A DNA stretch of 64,000 nt from Streptomyces sp. SPB162 (GCF_029504575.1 NZ_JAQFII010000001.1:2702501-2766500), one strand, 5' to 3'. Counted from the stretch's first letter, positions 37,108 to 46,141 are shown. Notes: generated from the sequence alone by a model not told the origin. Program-made: numbers and translations.

Positions 37108-39687
37108 GTGCCTGGCACGAATCTCACCCGCGAGGAGGCGCAGCACCGTGCGCGCCTCCTCACCGTGGACGCGTACGAGATCGACCTCGACCTGGGCGGC
37201 GCGCAGGACGGGGGCACTTTCCGCTCGGTGACCACGGTGCGTTTCGATGCCGCGGAGGCGGGGTCGTCGTTCATCGACCTGGTCGCCCCGACCGTGCACG
37301 AAGTGGTGCTGAACGGCACCGCGCTCGACCCGGCGGAGGTGTTCGCGGACTCGCGCATCGCCCTGGCGTCGCTCGTGGCCGGCCGCAACGAGCTGCGCGT
37401 CGTCGCGGACTGCGCCTACACCAACACCGGTGAGGGCCTGCACCGCTTCGTCGACCCGGTCGACAAGCAGGCGTACCTCTACACGCAGTTCGAGGTGCCG
37501 GACGCGCGCCGGGTCTTCGCCAGCTTCGAGCAGCCCGACCTCAAGGGCACCTTCCGGTTCACGGTGACCGCCCCGGCGGGGTGGACGGTCATCTCCAACT
37601 CCCCGACGCCCAAGCCGGAGGACGTCCAGGACAACGTCTGGCGCTTCGAGCCGACACCGCGCATCTCCTCGTACATCACCGCGCTGATCGCCGGCCCGTA
37701 CACCGCCGTGCACAGCACCTGGGAGGGCGAGGGCCGCAGCGTCCCGCTGGCGATCTACTGCCGCCCCTCGCTCGCGGAGTTCCTCGACGCGGACGCGATC
37801 TTCGAGGTCACGCGGCAGGGCTTCGACTGGTTCGAGGAGAAGTTCGACTTCCCCTACCCGTTCGCCAAGTACGACCAGCTCTTCGTGCCGGAGTTCAACG
37901 CGGGCGCGATGGAGAACGCGGGCGCGGTCACCATCCGCGACCAGTACGTCTTCCGCTCCAAGGTGACGGACGCGGCGTACGAGACGCGCGCGGAGACCAT
38001 CCTGCACGAGCTGGCCCACATGTGGTTCGGCGACCTCGTCACCATGGAGTGGTGGAACGACCTCTGGCTGAACGAGTCGTTCGCCACGTACACGTCGATC
38101 GCCTGCCAGGCGTACGCGCCGAACAGCAGGTTCCCGCACTCGTGGACCACGTTCGCCAACTCCATGAAGACCTGGGCGTACCGGCAGGACCAGCTGCCGT
38201 CCACCCACCCGATCATGGCCGAGATCAACGACCTCGACGACGTCCTGGTCAACTTCGACGGCATCACGTACGCCAAGGGCGCCTCGGTGCTCAAGCAGCT
38301 CGTCGCCTACGTCGGCGAGGACGAGTTCTTCGCCGGCGTGCAGGCGTACTTCAAGCAGCACGCCTGGGGCAACACGCAGCTCTCCGACCTGCTCGGCGCG
38401 CTGGAGAAGACCTCCGGCCGTGACCTGAAGAGCTGGTCGAAGGCGTGGCTGGAGACCGCGGGCATCAACCTCCTGCGCCCGGAGATCACCCTCGCCGAGG
38501 ACGGCACGGTCACCTCCTTCGCCGTCCGCCAGGAGGCCCCGGCGCTGCCCGCCGGCGCCAAGGGCGAAGCCGTGCTGCGGCCGCACCGGATCGCCATCGG
38601 CTGCTACGACCTCCAGGACGGCAAGCTGGTGCGCACCAGCCGCATCGAACTGGACGTCGACGGCGAGCTGACCGAGGTGCCGTTCCCCGCGAACACCCGG
38701 CGCCCCGCGGTGGTCCTGCTCAACGACGACGACCTGACGTACGCCAAGGTCCGCCTCGACGACGACTCCCTCGCCGTCGTCCGCGAGCACCTCGGCGACT
38801 TCACCGAGTCCCTCCCCCGCGCCCTGATCTGGTCCGCGGCCTGGGACATGACGCGCGACGGCGAGCTCGCCACCCGCGACTACCTGGCCCTGGTGCTCTC
38901 CGGCATCGCCAAGGAGTCGGACATCGGCGTCGTCCAGTCGCTGCACCGCCAGCTCAAGCTCGCGCTCGACCTGTACGCGGACCCGTCCTGGCGCGACACC
39001 GGCCTGACCCGCTGGACGGAGGCGGCGCTGGAGCACCTGCGCGCCGCCGCTCCCGGCAGCGACCACCAGCTCGCGTGGGCGCGCGCCTTCTCGTCGACCG
39101 CCCGCACCCCCGAGCAGCTCGACCTGCTCGCCGGGCTGCTGGACGGCACGCAGGTCATCGACGGCCTGGCCGTCGACGCCGAGCTGCGCTGGTCCCTGCT
39201 GCACCGCCTCGCGGCGACCGGCCGGGCCGACGACGCGGCCATCGCGGCGGAGCACGCCCTCGACCCGACCTCGGCCGGCGAGGAGCACGCGGCCGCCGCC
39301 CGCGCCGCCCGCCCGACCGCCGACGCCAAGGCCGCGGTCTGGGCCGCGGTCGTCGAGGATGACAAGCTCGCGAACTCCCTGCAGGAGTCCGCGATCGGCG
39401 GCTTCGTCCAGACGGACCAGCGCGAGCTGCTCGCGCCCTACACCGAGCGGTACTTCAGCGCGGTCAAGGACGTCTGGGACTCGCGCAGTCACGAGATCGC
39501 CCAGCAGATCGTGATCGGTCTCTACCCGTCCCTCCAGGTCTCGCAGCAGACCCTGGACGCCACCGACGCCTGGCTCGCCACGGCAGCCCCGGTCCCAGCC
39601 CTGCGCCGACTCGTCATCGAGTCCCGCTCCGGCGTGGAACGCGCCCTGAAGGCCCAAGCCGCGGACGCGGCGGCGGCGGGCGCGTAG
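37108..39687 (+). CDS. pepN: Aminopeptidase N (M1 zinc metallopeptidase), second paralogue
   Basis: 859 residues from a GTG with AAGGAG upstream. M1 motifs are GAMENAGAVTI and HELAHMWFGD, giving zinc ligands His300, His304 and Glu323. It aligns end to end with the first pepN at 26150-28726, including the start region (PGTNLTREEA versus PGENLSRDEA) and the C-terminal RSGVERALKAQ. Which of the two is the core gene cannot be told here. The flanking divergent MacB-type exporter is unrelated in function as far as I can tell. Confidence 0.95.
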   Translation: MPGTNLTREEAQHRARLLTVDAYEIDLDLGGAQDGGTFRSVTTVRFDAAEAGSSFIDLVAPTVHEVVLNGTALDPAEVFADSRIALASLVAGRNELRVVADCAYTNTGEGLHRFVDPVDKQAYLYTQFEVPDARRVFASFEQPDLKGTFRFTVTAPAGWTVISNSPTPKPEDVQDNVWRFEPTPRISSYITALIAGPYTAVHSTWEGEGRSVPLAIYCRPSLAEFLDADAIFEVTRQGFDWFEEKFDFPYPFAKYDQLFVPEFNAGAMENAGAVTIRDQYVFRSKVTDAAYETRAETILHELAHMWFGDLVTMEWWNDLWLNESFATYTSIACQAYAPNSRFPHSWTTFANSMKTWAYRQDQLPSTHPIMAEINDLDDVLVNFDGITYAKGASVLKQLVAYVGEDEFFAGVQAYFKQHAWGNTQLSDLLGALEKTSGRDLKSWSKAWLETAGINLLRPEITLAEDGTVTSFAVRQEAPALPAGAKGEAVLRPHRIAIGCYDLQDGKLVRTSRIELDVDGELTEVPFPANTRRPAVVLLNDDDLTYAKVRLDDDSLAVVREHLGDFTESLPRALIWSAAWDMTRDGELATRDYLALVLSGIAKESDIGVVQSLHRQLKLALDLYADPSWRDTGLTRWTEAALEHLRAAAPGSDHQLAWARAFSSTARTPEQLDLLAGLLDGTQVIDGLAVDAELRWSLLHRLAATGRADDAAIAAEHALDPTSAGEEHAAAARAARPTADAKAAVWAAVVEDDKLANSLQESAIGGFVQTDQRELLAPYTERYFSAVKDVWDSRSHEIAQQIVIGLYPSLQVSQQTLDATDAWLATAAPVPALRRLVIESRSGVERALKAQAADAAAAGA

Positions 39688-39844
39688 TCGGGCATGTGGG
39701 CGGCCCCGTTTGCGGGCACGTCCCGCGCGGGAGGTCCCGGACCGGCGGTCCGGGACCTCCCGCGCGTCCGGGGGGACGCGGCTTCGCGCCGCCCTCGAAC
39801 CGATCCGGTGCCATCCTGGAAGGAAGACCTGGAGGGTGGTCGCG

Positions 39845-40468
39845 ATGAGCATCTACGGCGAGTACGTCGTCCCCCGGATTCTGAACGCCGCGTGCGGGAT
39901 GAAGATGACCGTGCCACTGAGGCGCCGGGTCTGCGCGGGTCTGCGGGGCGAGGTCATCGAGATCGGCTTCGGCACGGGCCACAACGTCGCGCACTACCCG
40001 GGGACGGTCACCGGCGTGGCCGCGATCGAGCCGTCCGACGTGGGATGGCGGATGGCCGCCGAGCGGGTCAGGGCGGCGACCGTCCCGGTCCGCCGCTCCG
40101 GCCTGGACGGCCAGTCGCTGCCCTTCGCCGACGACAGCTTCGACTCCGCCCTCTCCACCTGGACGCTGTGCACCATCCCCGACGCGGACGCCGCGCTGCG
40201 CGAGGTCCGGCGCGTCCTCAAGCCCGGCGGAACGCTGCACTTCATCGAACACGGGCTGGCCCCGAAGGAGGACGAGAACGTACGCCGCTGGCAGCGCCGC
40301 CTCGAACCCCTGAACAAACGCCTCCTCGGCGGCTGCCACCTCACCCGGCAGGCGGTCGACATGCTGACGACCGCGGGCTTCACCGTCACCGAAGTCGACA
40401 CCTTCTACGAGGAAGGCGCCCCCAGACCCCTGGGCGCCGACACTCTCGGCGTCGCGGTGTCGCCCTAG
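39845..40468 (+). CDS. SAM-dependent class I methyltransferase (Methyltransf_11 type)
   Basis: 207 residues from the ATG encoding MSIYGEYVVPR. The SAM-binding motif I is VIEIGFGTGHNVAHY; motif II Asp/Glu-like positions and the STWTLCTIPDADAALREV strand with KPGGTLHFIEHG (motif III) follow. The family includes UbiE-like and small-molecule methyltransferases; substrate unknown. It starts about 155 bp after the second pepN and is followed by a repeat-rich region without supported genes. Confidence 0.85.
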   Translation: MSIYGEYVVPRILNAACGMKMTVPLRRRVCAGLRGEVIEIGFGTGHNVAHYPGTVTGVAAIEPSDVGWRMAAERVRAATVPVRRSGLDGQSLPFADDSFDSALSTWTLCTIPDADAALREVRRVLKPGGTLHFIEHGLAPKEDENVRRWQRRLEPLNKRLLGGCHLTRQAVDMLTTAGFTVTEVDTFYEEGAPRPLGADTLGVAVSP

Positions 40469-40582
40469 GGTGCCGTCCCATGGGCCCCGCCGGCCGGACG
40501 GGGAGCGCCGCGCGACGAGTACCGGCTAGGTGAGCGGGTGCTGCTGGGGGTGGTTGCGGTCAGAGCAATGCGCAGTGGTGCG

Positions 40583-41083
40583 TCTGCGGCGCTGCGCACC
40601 TTGACCGGGCGGAGGGGAGGCCCTGGCGCTGCGCGCCTGGCTGGGCCGGTCCGCTGCGCGGCCCGGAAGGCGGAGCGATCGCGGTCCGCTGCGCGGCCCT
40701 TGGGGGGGTGGCGCGGGTCGGGGATGTTGTGCGGGCTTCAGTCCCCTCTTCTTTCCGAAATCTGGGGCCAGTGGGTCAAGATGTGACTCATGGTGTTCAT
40801 GAGGCGCTTTTCGGGGAGATGTGGATCACTTAGGTCGATTGAAAGTCGCTATAGCCGTGCTCCGACCGCCCGAGATGATCCACTTCCCGGGCGCAGGGCG
40901 CACCGCCCGCATGCCGGCCGCCCGCGCTTCCACCCTCCGCCTCGCCCACCCGCGACCGGGCCCGGGGAGCGCAGCGCACCGGCATCGCTCCAGGCCCCGG
41001 GCCGCGCAGCGGACCGGCATCGCTCCAGGCGCGCAGCGCCAGGGCGCCCCCTCCGCCCGGTCAAGGTGCGCAGCACCGCAGAA
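40583..41083. repeat. Large imperfect inverted repeat, GC-rich, between genes
   Basis: Left arm 40583-40640 and right arm 41025-41083 are inverted copies with few mismatches (GCGCTGCGCACCTTGACC on the left, its complement on the right). Further repeats of CCGGTCCGCTGCGCGGCC lie inside each arm, at about 40646-40663 and 40998-41015. A less GC-rich centre (about 40740-40885) carries its own 8-bp inverted repeat, GTGGATCA at 40821-40828 and TGATCCAC at 40876-40883. The stretch 40469-41119 has no gene I can support; frames here lack codon bias. This may be a miniature transposable element or a chromosomal repeat. Confidence 0.6.
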
Positions 41084-41119
41084 GGGCACTTCGCGATGTT
41101 CTGACCTCGGGCACGGCAG

Positions 41120-41320
41120 TCACCGCACGGCGTCGAACCTCCCGACACGTATGGCTTGCAAGAACGCGCGGAGCGCAGTGGGGGTGGTGCGGACGATGAC
41201 GCCGGGGTCGTCGCTCTCCCGGAGGAGGACCGCGCCCGGTACGGGCGCGAGCTCGACGCAGTTGTTGCCTTCGTCAGCGCCGGAGAAGGATGACTTCTGC
41301 CAGACAGGGTGGGCGTCCAC
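41120..41320 (-). CDS. DUF397 protein (BldB/AbaA-D-like small partner)
   Basis: 66 residues from GTG with GAGGGGA upstream. The DUF397 core is clear: WQKSSFSGADEGNNCVELAP, then a C-terminal strand pair ending VGRFDAVR. DUF397 proteins are small acidic partners, usually encoded beside XRE regulators with DUF5753. It lies 10 bp after the regulator's stop on the same strand and is presumably coexpressed with it. It probably inhibits or modulates the regulator, but that is inferred from the family. Confidence 0.9.
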   Translation of the reverse strand: MDAHPVWQKSSFSGADEGNNCVELAPVPGAVLLRESDDPGVIVRTTPTALRAFLQAIRVGRFDAVR

Positions 41321-41330
41321 GCGGGTCCCC

Positions 41331-42182
41331 TCACATCTCTTGGGCGATTGCACGGATCTTCTGTCGCGACAACTCCGGGCTGAGCGCGGCACGTTCCATG
41401 ATGGCCAGCAGCGCTCGGTATTTGGCCAGCTGAGCTTCGGCGTCAAGAAACCCACCACCGATGACGGCGTCCACCTGCACTGTGTCCATCTGCGGGATCG
41501 GCCCGCACGCGTAGAACATCGATTGTGCGGATCCGCTGAGTTCGTCGACGTCGAACGGGATGAGGCGAACAGTGATGTTCGAGCGTTCGGCCATTTCCGC
41601 GAGGTAGTTGAGCTGCGTCCTCATGATCTCGCGGCTGCCGTAGCGGATACGGAGGGCTGCTTCGTGGATGATCAGCTCGAACTCCAGGAGCCCGGCCCGC
41701 TCGAGGACCTCGCGCCGTCGCATGCGGAAGTCCACCCGAAGGTCGATTTCGTCGGACGGCAGTTCGGCGACGCCACCGGCGAACACTGCCCGTGCGTAGT
41801 CTTCGGTCTGCAGCAAACCAGGCATGTAGAGCATCTGAACCGTGCGCATGCGCGTCGCGTGGTGTTCCAGTTCGGCGAGATCCAGAAAACCAGCGGCCAG
41901 GGAGCCCCGATACCGCTCCCACCACCCCTTCCCGCGTTCCTCCGCCATCCCCACCAGCGCTTCGACCAGTGCCTGGTCCGTCGCGGAGTAGTGCGCGGCG
42001 AGTTGGCGTACGCGCGTGCCGCTGACGCCGTAGCGACCCGACTCGATGTGGCTGATCTGAATCTGGTTGCCGCCGAGAGTGGAGCCCGCCTCGCGGCCCG
42101 TCATGCCGGCGCGCTCGCGGAGCTTGCGGAGTTCCGCGCCTAAGCGCTGCTGGCGGGCGGTGGGGAAGCTCCTCGGTGGCAT
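41331..42182 (-). CDS. XRE-family regulator with DUF5753 (WhiJ-like)
   Basis: 283 residues from the ATG encoding MPPRSFPTARQQRLG; upstream residues in frame are not family-like. The helix-turn-helix is at about residues 10-68 (LGAELRKLRERAGMTGREAG, then IQISHIESGRYG). The rest is the DUF5753 domain (about 100-270), ending near SRQKIRAIAQ. It belongs to the Streptomyces WhiJ/AbaA family of developmental regulators that pair with a DUF397 protein and an anti-sigma-like HATPase. All three are present here. Confidence 0.92.
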   Translation of the reverse strand: MPPRSFPTARQQRLGAELRKLRERAGMTGREAGSTLGGNQIQISHIESGRYGVSGTRVRQLAAHYSATDQALVEALVGMAEERGKGWWERYRGSLAAGFLDLAELEHHATRMRTVQMLYMPGLLQTEDYARAVFAGGVAELPSDEIDLRVDFRMRRREVLERAGLLEFELIIHEAALRIRYGSREIMRTQLNYLAEMAERSNITVRLIPFDVDELSGSAQSMFYACGPIPQMDTVQVDAVIGGGFLDAEAQLAKYRALLAIMERAALSPELSRQKIRAIAQEM

Positions 42183-42374
42183 CCCTGCCCCTTCCGGTCC
42201 GATCACGTGCGGAGTGCAGCGTAACTCTGCCACGGACGCACCCGTGGGGGCGAAATGTTGGTACCAGACTTGTGCCGTAACGAAGTTGCGCCCTACCGTC
42301 GGTAACGGATCGCCAGCCCAACGGAGTTGGTTCCTCACCCTGCCCCGTCGCACCCGACCCCGTGGGAGCCCCGC

Positions 42375-42836
42375 ATGGCCACCGCACTCGCCCCCGAGAC
42401 CGACGCCGGACTGAGTTACTCCCTCCAGTTACCGAACGATCCCCGCAGCGCGCGGGTCGCGCGCGTCACGCTGCGCGCGGTGCTGCGCGCCCATCGCCGT
42501 GAGGGACTCGCCGACGTGGCGGAGCTGCTGGCGTCCGAGCTCGTCGGGAACGCGCTCCGGTACTCCGACGGAGTCGTGACGCTCCGGGTGCACTGGCGGG
42601 AGGCGACCCTGCGGCTCGCCGTTCTCGACAACTCGGCCGCTCCACCGGTGTGCGAAGCGGTGGAAGCGGCCGAGGCGGAGAGCGGGCGGGGGTTGGCGCT
42701 GGTGCGGGAGCTGGCGGAGGACTGGGGGTACTACCTGGTCGGTGAGGAGATCCTCGGGGTCGCCGGGAAGCTGGTGTGGTGCGACATCGCCACCGTCGCC
42801 GGCGACCGCACCGATCCCGGCGCCGCTCGCCGGTAG
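42375..42836 (+). CDS. HATPase_c anti-sigma-factor-like ATP-binding protein
   Basis: 153 residues from the ATG encoding MATALAPETDAG. The GHKL fold is visible: ASELVGNALRYSDG (N-box), VLDNSAAPPV (G1) and ESGRGLALVRELAEDWGY (G2). RsbW/SpoIIAB-type proteins phosphorylate or sequester anti-anti-sigma factors. It is divergent from the XRE/DUF397 pair (192 bp gap), forming the triad common in Streptomyces. Its 3' end overlaps the convergent EamA transporter gene by 106 bp. Confidence 0.88.
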   Translation: MATALAPETDAGLSYSLQLPNDPRSARVARVTLRAVLRAHRREGLADVAELLASELVGNALRYSDGVVTLRVHWREATLRLAVLDNSAAPPVCEAVEAAEAESGRGLALVRELAEDWGYYLVGEEILGVAGKLVWCDIATVAGDRTDPGAARR

Positions 42837-43678
42837 TGCAGCTGGCCGAGCAGCGTTCCGCTGAACGCGACTGCCATACCCAGCAGTTGGACGGGCGTCA
42901 GGGCCTGCCCCAGGACCACCCAGCCGATGGCCGCGGCCGAGATCGGGCTGAGGAAGCCGAGGAGGGAGACCGAGGTGGCCGGGAGGCGGCCGATGCCGCG
43001 GAACCAGAGCCAGTACGCGGCGGCGGTGTTGGCGACGGCCAGATACGCGTAGCCGGTGACCGCGCGGGCGTCGAGCGCGGGCGGGAGGCCCTCGACGAGG
43101 AGGGCGACCGGGGCGATCAGCAGGCCGCCCGCGGTGAGCTGCCATCCGGTGAAGGCCAGCGGGCCGACGCCCTCCGGGCGGCCCCAGCGCTTGGTCAGGA
43201 CGGTCCCGGCCGACATGCTCGCCGAGCCGGCGACGCCGGCGAGCAGGCCGAGGCCGTCGAATCCGGCGCCCGCCCGCAGCACGACGAGGCCCACGCCGAT
43301 CGCGCCGATGACCGCCGCCGTGAGCGTACGGGCGCTGGGCCGCTCGCTGAGCAGGGCCGCCGCCAGGCCGGCCACGAACAGCGGGCCCACCGAGCCGACG
43401 ACGGAGGCGACGCCGCCCGGCAGCCGGTAGGCGGCGAGGAACAGCAGCGGGAAGAAGGCGCCGATGTTGAGGGTTCCGAGCACCGCCGACTTCCACCACC
43501 AGGCGCCGCGCGGCAGCGCCCGCGTCGCGGCGAGGAGCACGAGGCCCGCGGGCAGCGCACGCATCAGACCGGCGAAGAGCGGGCGGTCCGGCGGGAGGAG
43601 CTGGGTGGTGACCGCGTAGGTGGAACCCCAGGCGAGCGGGGCGAGAGCGGTGAGCGCGACGGTGGACAGGCGGGACAT
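42731..43678 (-). CDS. EamA/DMT-family transporter
   Basis: 315 residues from the ATG encoding MSRLSTVALTALAP. Ten hydrophobic helices are arranged as two repeats of five, with WGSTYAVTTQ in the first helix and GPLFVAGL in the middle. Typical of drug/metabolite exporters and amino-acid exporters. The same frame is open far upstream, but only because a frameshift in the MFS gene lets it read through; the family N-terminus fixes this start. The 3' end overlaps the convergent HATPase gene. Confidence 0.9.
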   Translation of the reverse strand: MSRLSTVALTALAPLAWGSTYAVTTQLLPPDRPLFAGLMRALPAGLVLLAATRALPRGAWWWKSAVLGTLNIGAFFPLLFLAAYRLPGGVASVVGSVGPLFVAGLAAALLSERPSARTLTAAVIGAIGVGLVVLRAGAGFDGLGLLAGVAGSASMSAGTVLTKRWGRPEGVGPLAFTGWQLTAGGLLIAPVALLVEGLPPALDARAVTGYAYLAVANTAAAYWLWFRGIGRLPATSVSLLGFLSPISAAAIGWVVLGQALTPVQLLGMAVAFSGTLLGQLHYRRAAPGSVRSPATVAMSHHTSFPATPRISSPTR

Positions 43679-43719
43679 CTGCGGGCTCCTCACAGGATCA
43701 GCGATCAGGAAGGGGGGAT

Positions 43720-45001
43720 TCACGCCGCCCGGACGAGGTCCGGCTTCGGGGAGGCGGCCACCGGGCCCGGCGTGGCCGGGTGGACGGCGTCCGCCGACAG
43801 GTGCGGCTCCAGCCGGACCAGCAGGAGCGCGGCCCCCAGCGTGGTGCCGATGAGGAGCAGCCACGGGAGGCGGCCGTCGACGGCCATCAGGCCGGTGAAG
43901 AGCGACGGGGCGAGGGCCCGCACCAGTTGCCAGGAGAACTGGTAGGCGGCCATGTACCGGCCGCGTACCGCGTCCGGGGCGGCGGCGATGGCCAGCGCGC
44001 CGGCCGACGGGTTGTGCACCATCTCGCCGACCGTGTGCACCGTGATGATCACGGCGAGCCCGGCGCCGATCGCCCAGCCGGCCTGCGGCCGTACCGTGCC
44101 GAGCACGATCTGTCCGGCGAAGGGCCGCCGCGAAGAGCACCGCGCCGAGCGCCGCGGACCGGTTGCGGCGGGCGCCGCGGCGGCGCACGAAGGAGGCGAC
44201 CAGGACGCCGCCCACCGCGCACAGCACGGTGTTGACGGTGAAGGCGGCGCCGGTCAGGGACTCGGGGCCGTGCAGCCAGGTGGAGATGTAGAGCGGGTAC
44301 AGGACGGGCAGGGCGGTGTAGCCCAGGGCGATCAGGAAGTTGGCGGCGGTGAGCCCGAGGAACGGGCGGTCGCGGAGCACCAGCCGGTATCCGGCCTTCT
44401 GGCGGGCGACGGCGGCCGCGTCCCGGACCACCACGGCCGGGCGGACCCGCCACATCAGCATCGCGGAGAAGACGAAGCTGGCCGCGTTGAGCCAGGCCGC
44501 CGCGGTGAAGCCGGCGTCCCCGCCGAAGCCGACGACCAGTGAGGCGAGCAGCGCGCCCGCGCCCATGCCGCCGTTGCTGAGCGCCCGGGAAGCGGCCTGC
44601 AGCCGGTCCCGGTCGGCGCCGCGGGCAATCTCGCCGAGGAAGGACTGCTGGACGGCGGGGAAGGCACCGTCTCCGATGATCGTGACCAGGGCGACGACGG
44701 CGAAGGCGGGCACCGACTGCGCGAACGGGTAGAGCGCGAAGCCCACTCCCCGTACCCCGAAGAGCGCCAGTTGCACCCGGCGCGCTCCCCAGCGGTCGAC
44801 GGCCGTGCCCGCCAGCGGCAGCGTGGTGAGCCCGATCAACCCGGCCACCGTGAGCACCGCGCCGACGGCGGCGAACGACAGGCCCGTGACGTGGTGGAAG
44901 AAGATCAGGGTGAAAGGGAGGTACATCCCGGAGCCGACCGCGTTGACGGTCATCGCGGCGAGCATGGACCGCTCGCCCGGTATCCGTGAGGTGCTGGGCA
45001 T
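43720..45001 (-). pseudogene. MFS transporter with a single-base frameshift
   Basis: Residues from MPSTSRIPGERSMLAAMTV onward form the N-terminal helices and the RWGARRVQLALFG loop of a major-facilitator exporter. Near 44125 the frame changes. Adding one base after GCGGCGGCCCT restores GQIVLGTVRPQ and the remaining helices to the stop at 43720. Without it, the N-terminal frame continues without stop into the EamA gene. The C-terminal half (PSAGALAIAAAPDAVRGRY and on) is otherwise intact, so the change is recent or a sequencing error. It is divergent from a MarR regulator. Confidence 0.82.
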
Positions 45002-45047
45002 GACTGGCTCCTGGGAGATCGTCGCTGAAGTAGCTCGATGGTGATTA

Positions 45048-45061
45048 GCTTACTACTAAGC
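45048..45061. promoter_or_regulatory. Candidate MarR operator between mfs and marR genes
   Basis: GCTTA-CTAC-TAAGC inverted repeat in the 118-bp divergent promoter region. A further palindrome CTTGCAAG occurs at 45083-45090. Their role is inferred from position and symmetry only. Confidence 0.35.
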
Positions 45062-45119
45062 GACTTACCGTCAAGCTACTTTCTTGCAAGCGATCGTTCT
45101 TCGTCCGATACTTCTCCGT

Positions 45120-45656
45120 ATGACCACGCCCCCGGACCCGCGCGACGCACCGGACCTCCTCGACGCCCCGGATCCGCTGGACCGGATCACCGCGCAGTGG
45201 AACGCCGTCCGCCCCGACCTCGACACCGTGCCGATGGCGATCTTCGGCCGCATCTACCGCATCGCGAAGGCGGTCGGCGACCGGATGGAGAAGGAGTACG
45301 GCCGGTTCGGCATCAGCCGCGGCGAGTTCGACGTGCTGGCGACGCTGCGCAGGGCGGGTGAGCCGTACACCCTGTCACCGCGCGAACTGTCCTCGGCCCT
45401 GCTGCTCACCACCGGCGGCATGACGGGACGGCTGGACAAACTGGAACGTGCGGGGCTCGTCGAGCGCAGCCCGGACCCGCACGATCGGCGCGGTCTGCGG
45501 GTGACCCTCACCGAGCAGGGCCTCACGTTGCTGCACGAGGCGGTGGGCGCCGGGCTCGCCGTGCAGAAGGCGGCTCTCGGCCCGATGGACGACGAGCAGG
45601 CGGCGCGGCTGTCCGATCTGCTGCGTCAGCTGCTCGGCTCGTCGGAACAGCACTGA
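45120..45656 (+). CDS. MarR-family transcriptional regulator
   Basis: 178 residues from the ATG encoding MTTPPDPRD; a longer in-frame start at 45084 lacks support. The winged helix is at about residues 70-150: ISRGEFDVLATLRRAG, LLLTTGGMTGRLDKLERAGLVERS and DPHDRRGLRVTLTEQG, the usual wing. It is divergently transcribed from the MFS exporter gene, the common arrangement for a local repressor of drug export. A ligand cannot be predicted. Confidence 0.92.
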   Translation: MTTPPDPRDAPDLLDAPDPLDRITAQWNAVRPDLDTVPMAIFGRIYRIAKAVGDRMEKEYGRFGISRGEFDVLATLRRAGEPYTLSPRELSSALLLTTGGMTGRLDKLERAGLVERSPDPHDRRGLRVTLTEQGLTLLHEAVGAGLAVQKAALGPMDDEQAARLSDLLRQLLGSSEQH

Positions 45657-45725
45657 GTTACAGCACTGAGTCCCCCCAAAGCCGAGTCCCCACCGCACAC
45701 GGAACCGCGTCCGCACAGCACTGAG
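45648..45725. repeat. Three direct copies of CAGCACTGAG
   Basis: 10-base copies at 45648-45657 (overlapping the stop codon of the MarR gene), 45661-45670 and 45716-45725. They look like small local duplications just upstream of the terminator. Confidence 0.5.
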
Positions 45726-45754
45726 CCCCCTGCCGCGCACGCGGTGCAGGGGGC
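45725..45754. terminator. Terminator between convergent MarR gene and small membrane gene
   Basis: 9-bp perfect outer arms (45725-45733 and 45746-45754) with an inner GCGC/GCGG pairing. The converging gene stops at 45771. Confidence 0.6.
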
Positions 45755-45770
45755 CGGGCGGAGAAACGCG

Positions 45771-46019
45771 TCAGGCGCGCTCTCGCTGCTGCTTACGGGT
45801 CTTGTCGGTCGCCATCACCACGCCCGCGATGATCGCGAACAGCGCGATCGGCGCGAGCACGAACAGTCCGAGGGTCTGTACGACACTCAGGCCGGATCCC
45901 GGGTCGTCGCCGTCGTCGCGGGTGAGCGCGAACGCGGGGGACGACATCAGCAGCATCAGCGTCGTTCCGGCGGTGATGACCCCGGCGCGCAAGGCGTTCT
46001 TGTTGAGCTTCTTGTCCAC
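45771..46019 (-). CDS. Small secreted or membrane protein (82 aa)
   Basis: 82 residues. MDKKLNKNALRAGVITAGTTLMLLMSSPAFA looks like a signal peptide or first helix, then an acidic loop (DDGDDPGSG), then a second helix (about 49-70) and a basic tail TDKTRKQQRERA. This is the size and shape of short conserved Streptomyces membrane proteins of unknown function. Convergent with the MarR gene. Confidence 0.72.
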   Translation of the reverse strand: MDKKLNKNALRAGVITAGTTLMLLMSSPAFALTRDDGDDPGSGLSVVQTLGLFVLAPIALFAIIAGVVMATDKTRKQQRERA

Positions 46020-46141
46020 GCCCTCAATGTAGTGAACGACCTCCGGGCCCGCACGCCCGGGGTGTCCTTATGGGTGTCCTTGGCCGCGGCTCTACCGGCC
46101 CATGCCCGCGACCTGCGGTGACACCCGACGGCGGGGCGCCT

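Noticed and set aside
37057..39852. 931-residue open frame opposite the second pepN
   Set aside because: Same shadow effect. The plus strand has all M1 aminopeptidase motifs.
40538..41104. Several short frames in the inverted-repeat region
   Set aside because: They are rich in Arg, Gly and Ala as a by-product of repeats, overlap each other on both strands and lack ribosome-binding sites.
42731..45001. A 756-residue MFS-EamA fusion transporter
   Set aside because: The middle of the frame is not protein-like. A one-base frameshift near 44125 and two independent family starts and ends explain it as two genes.
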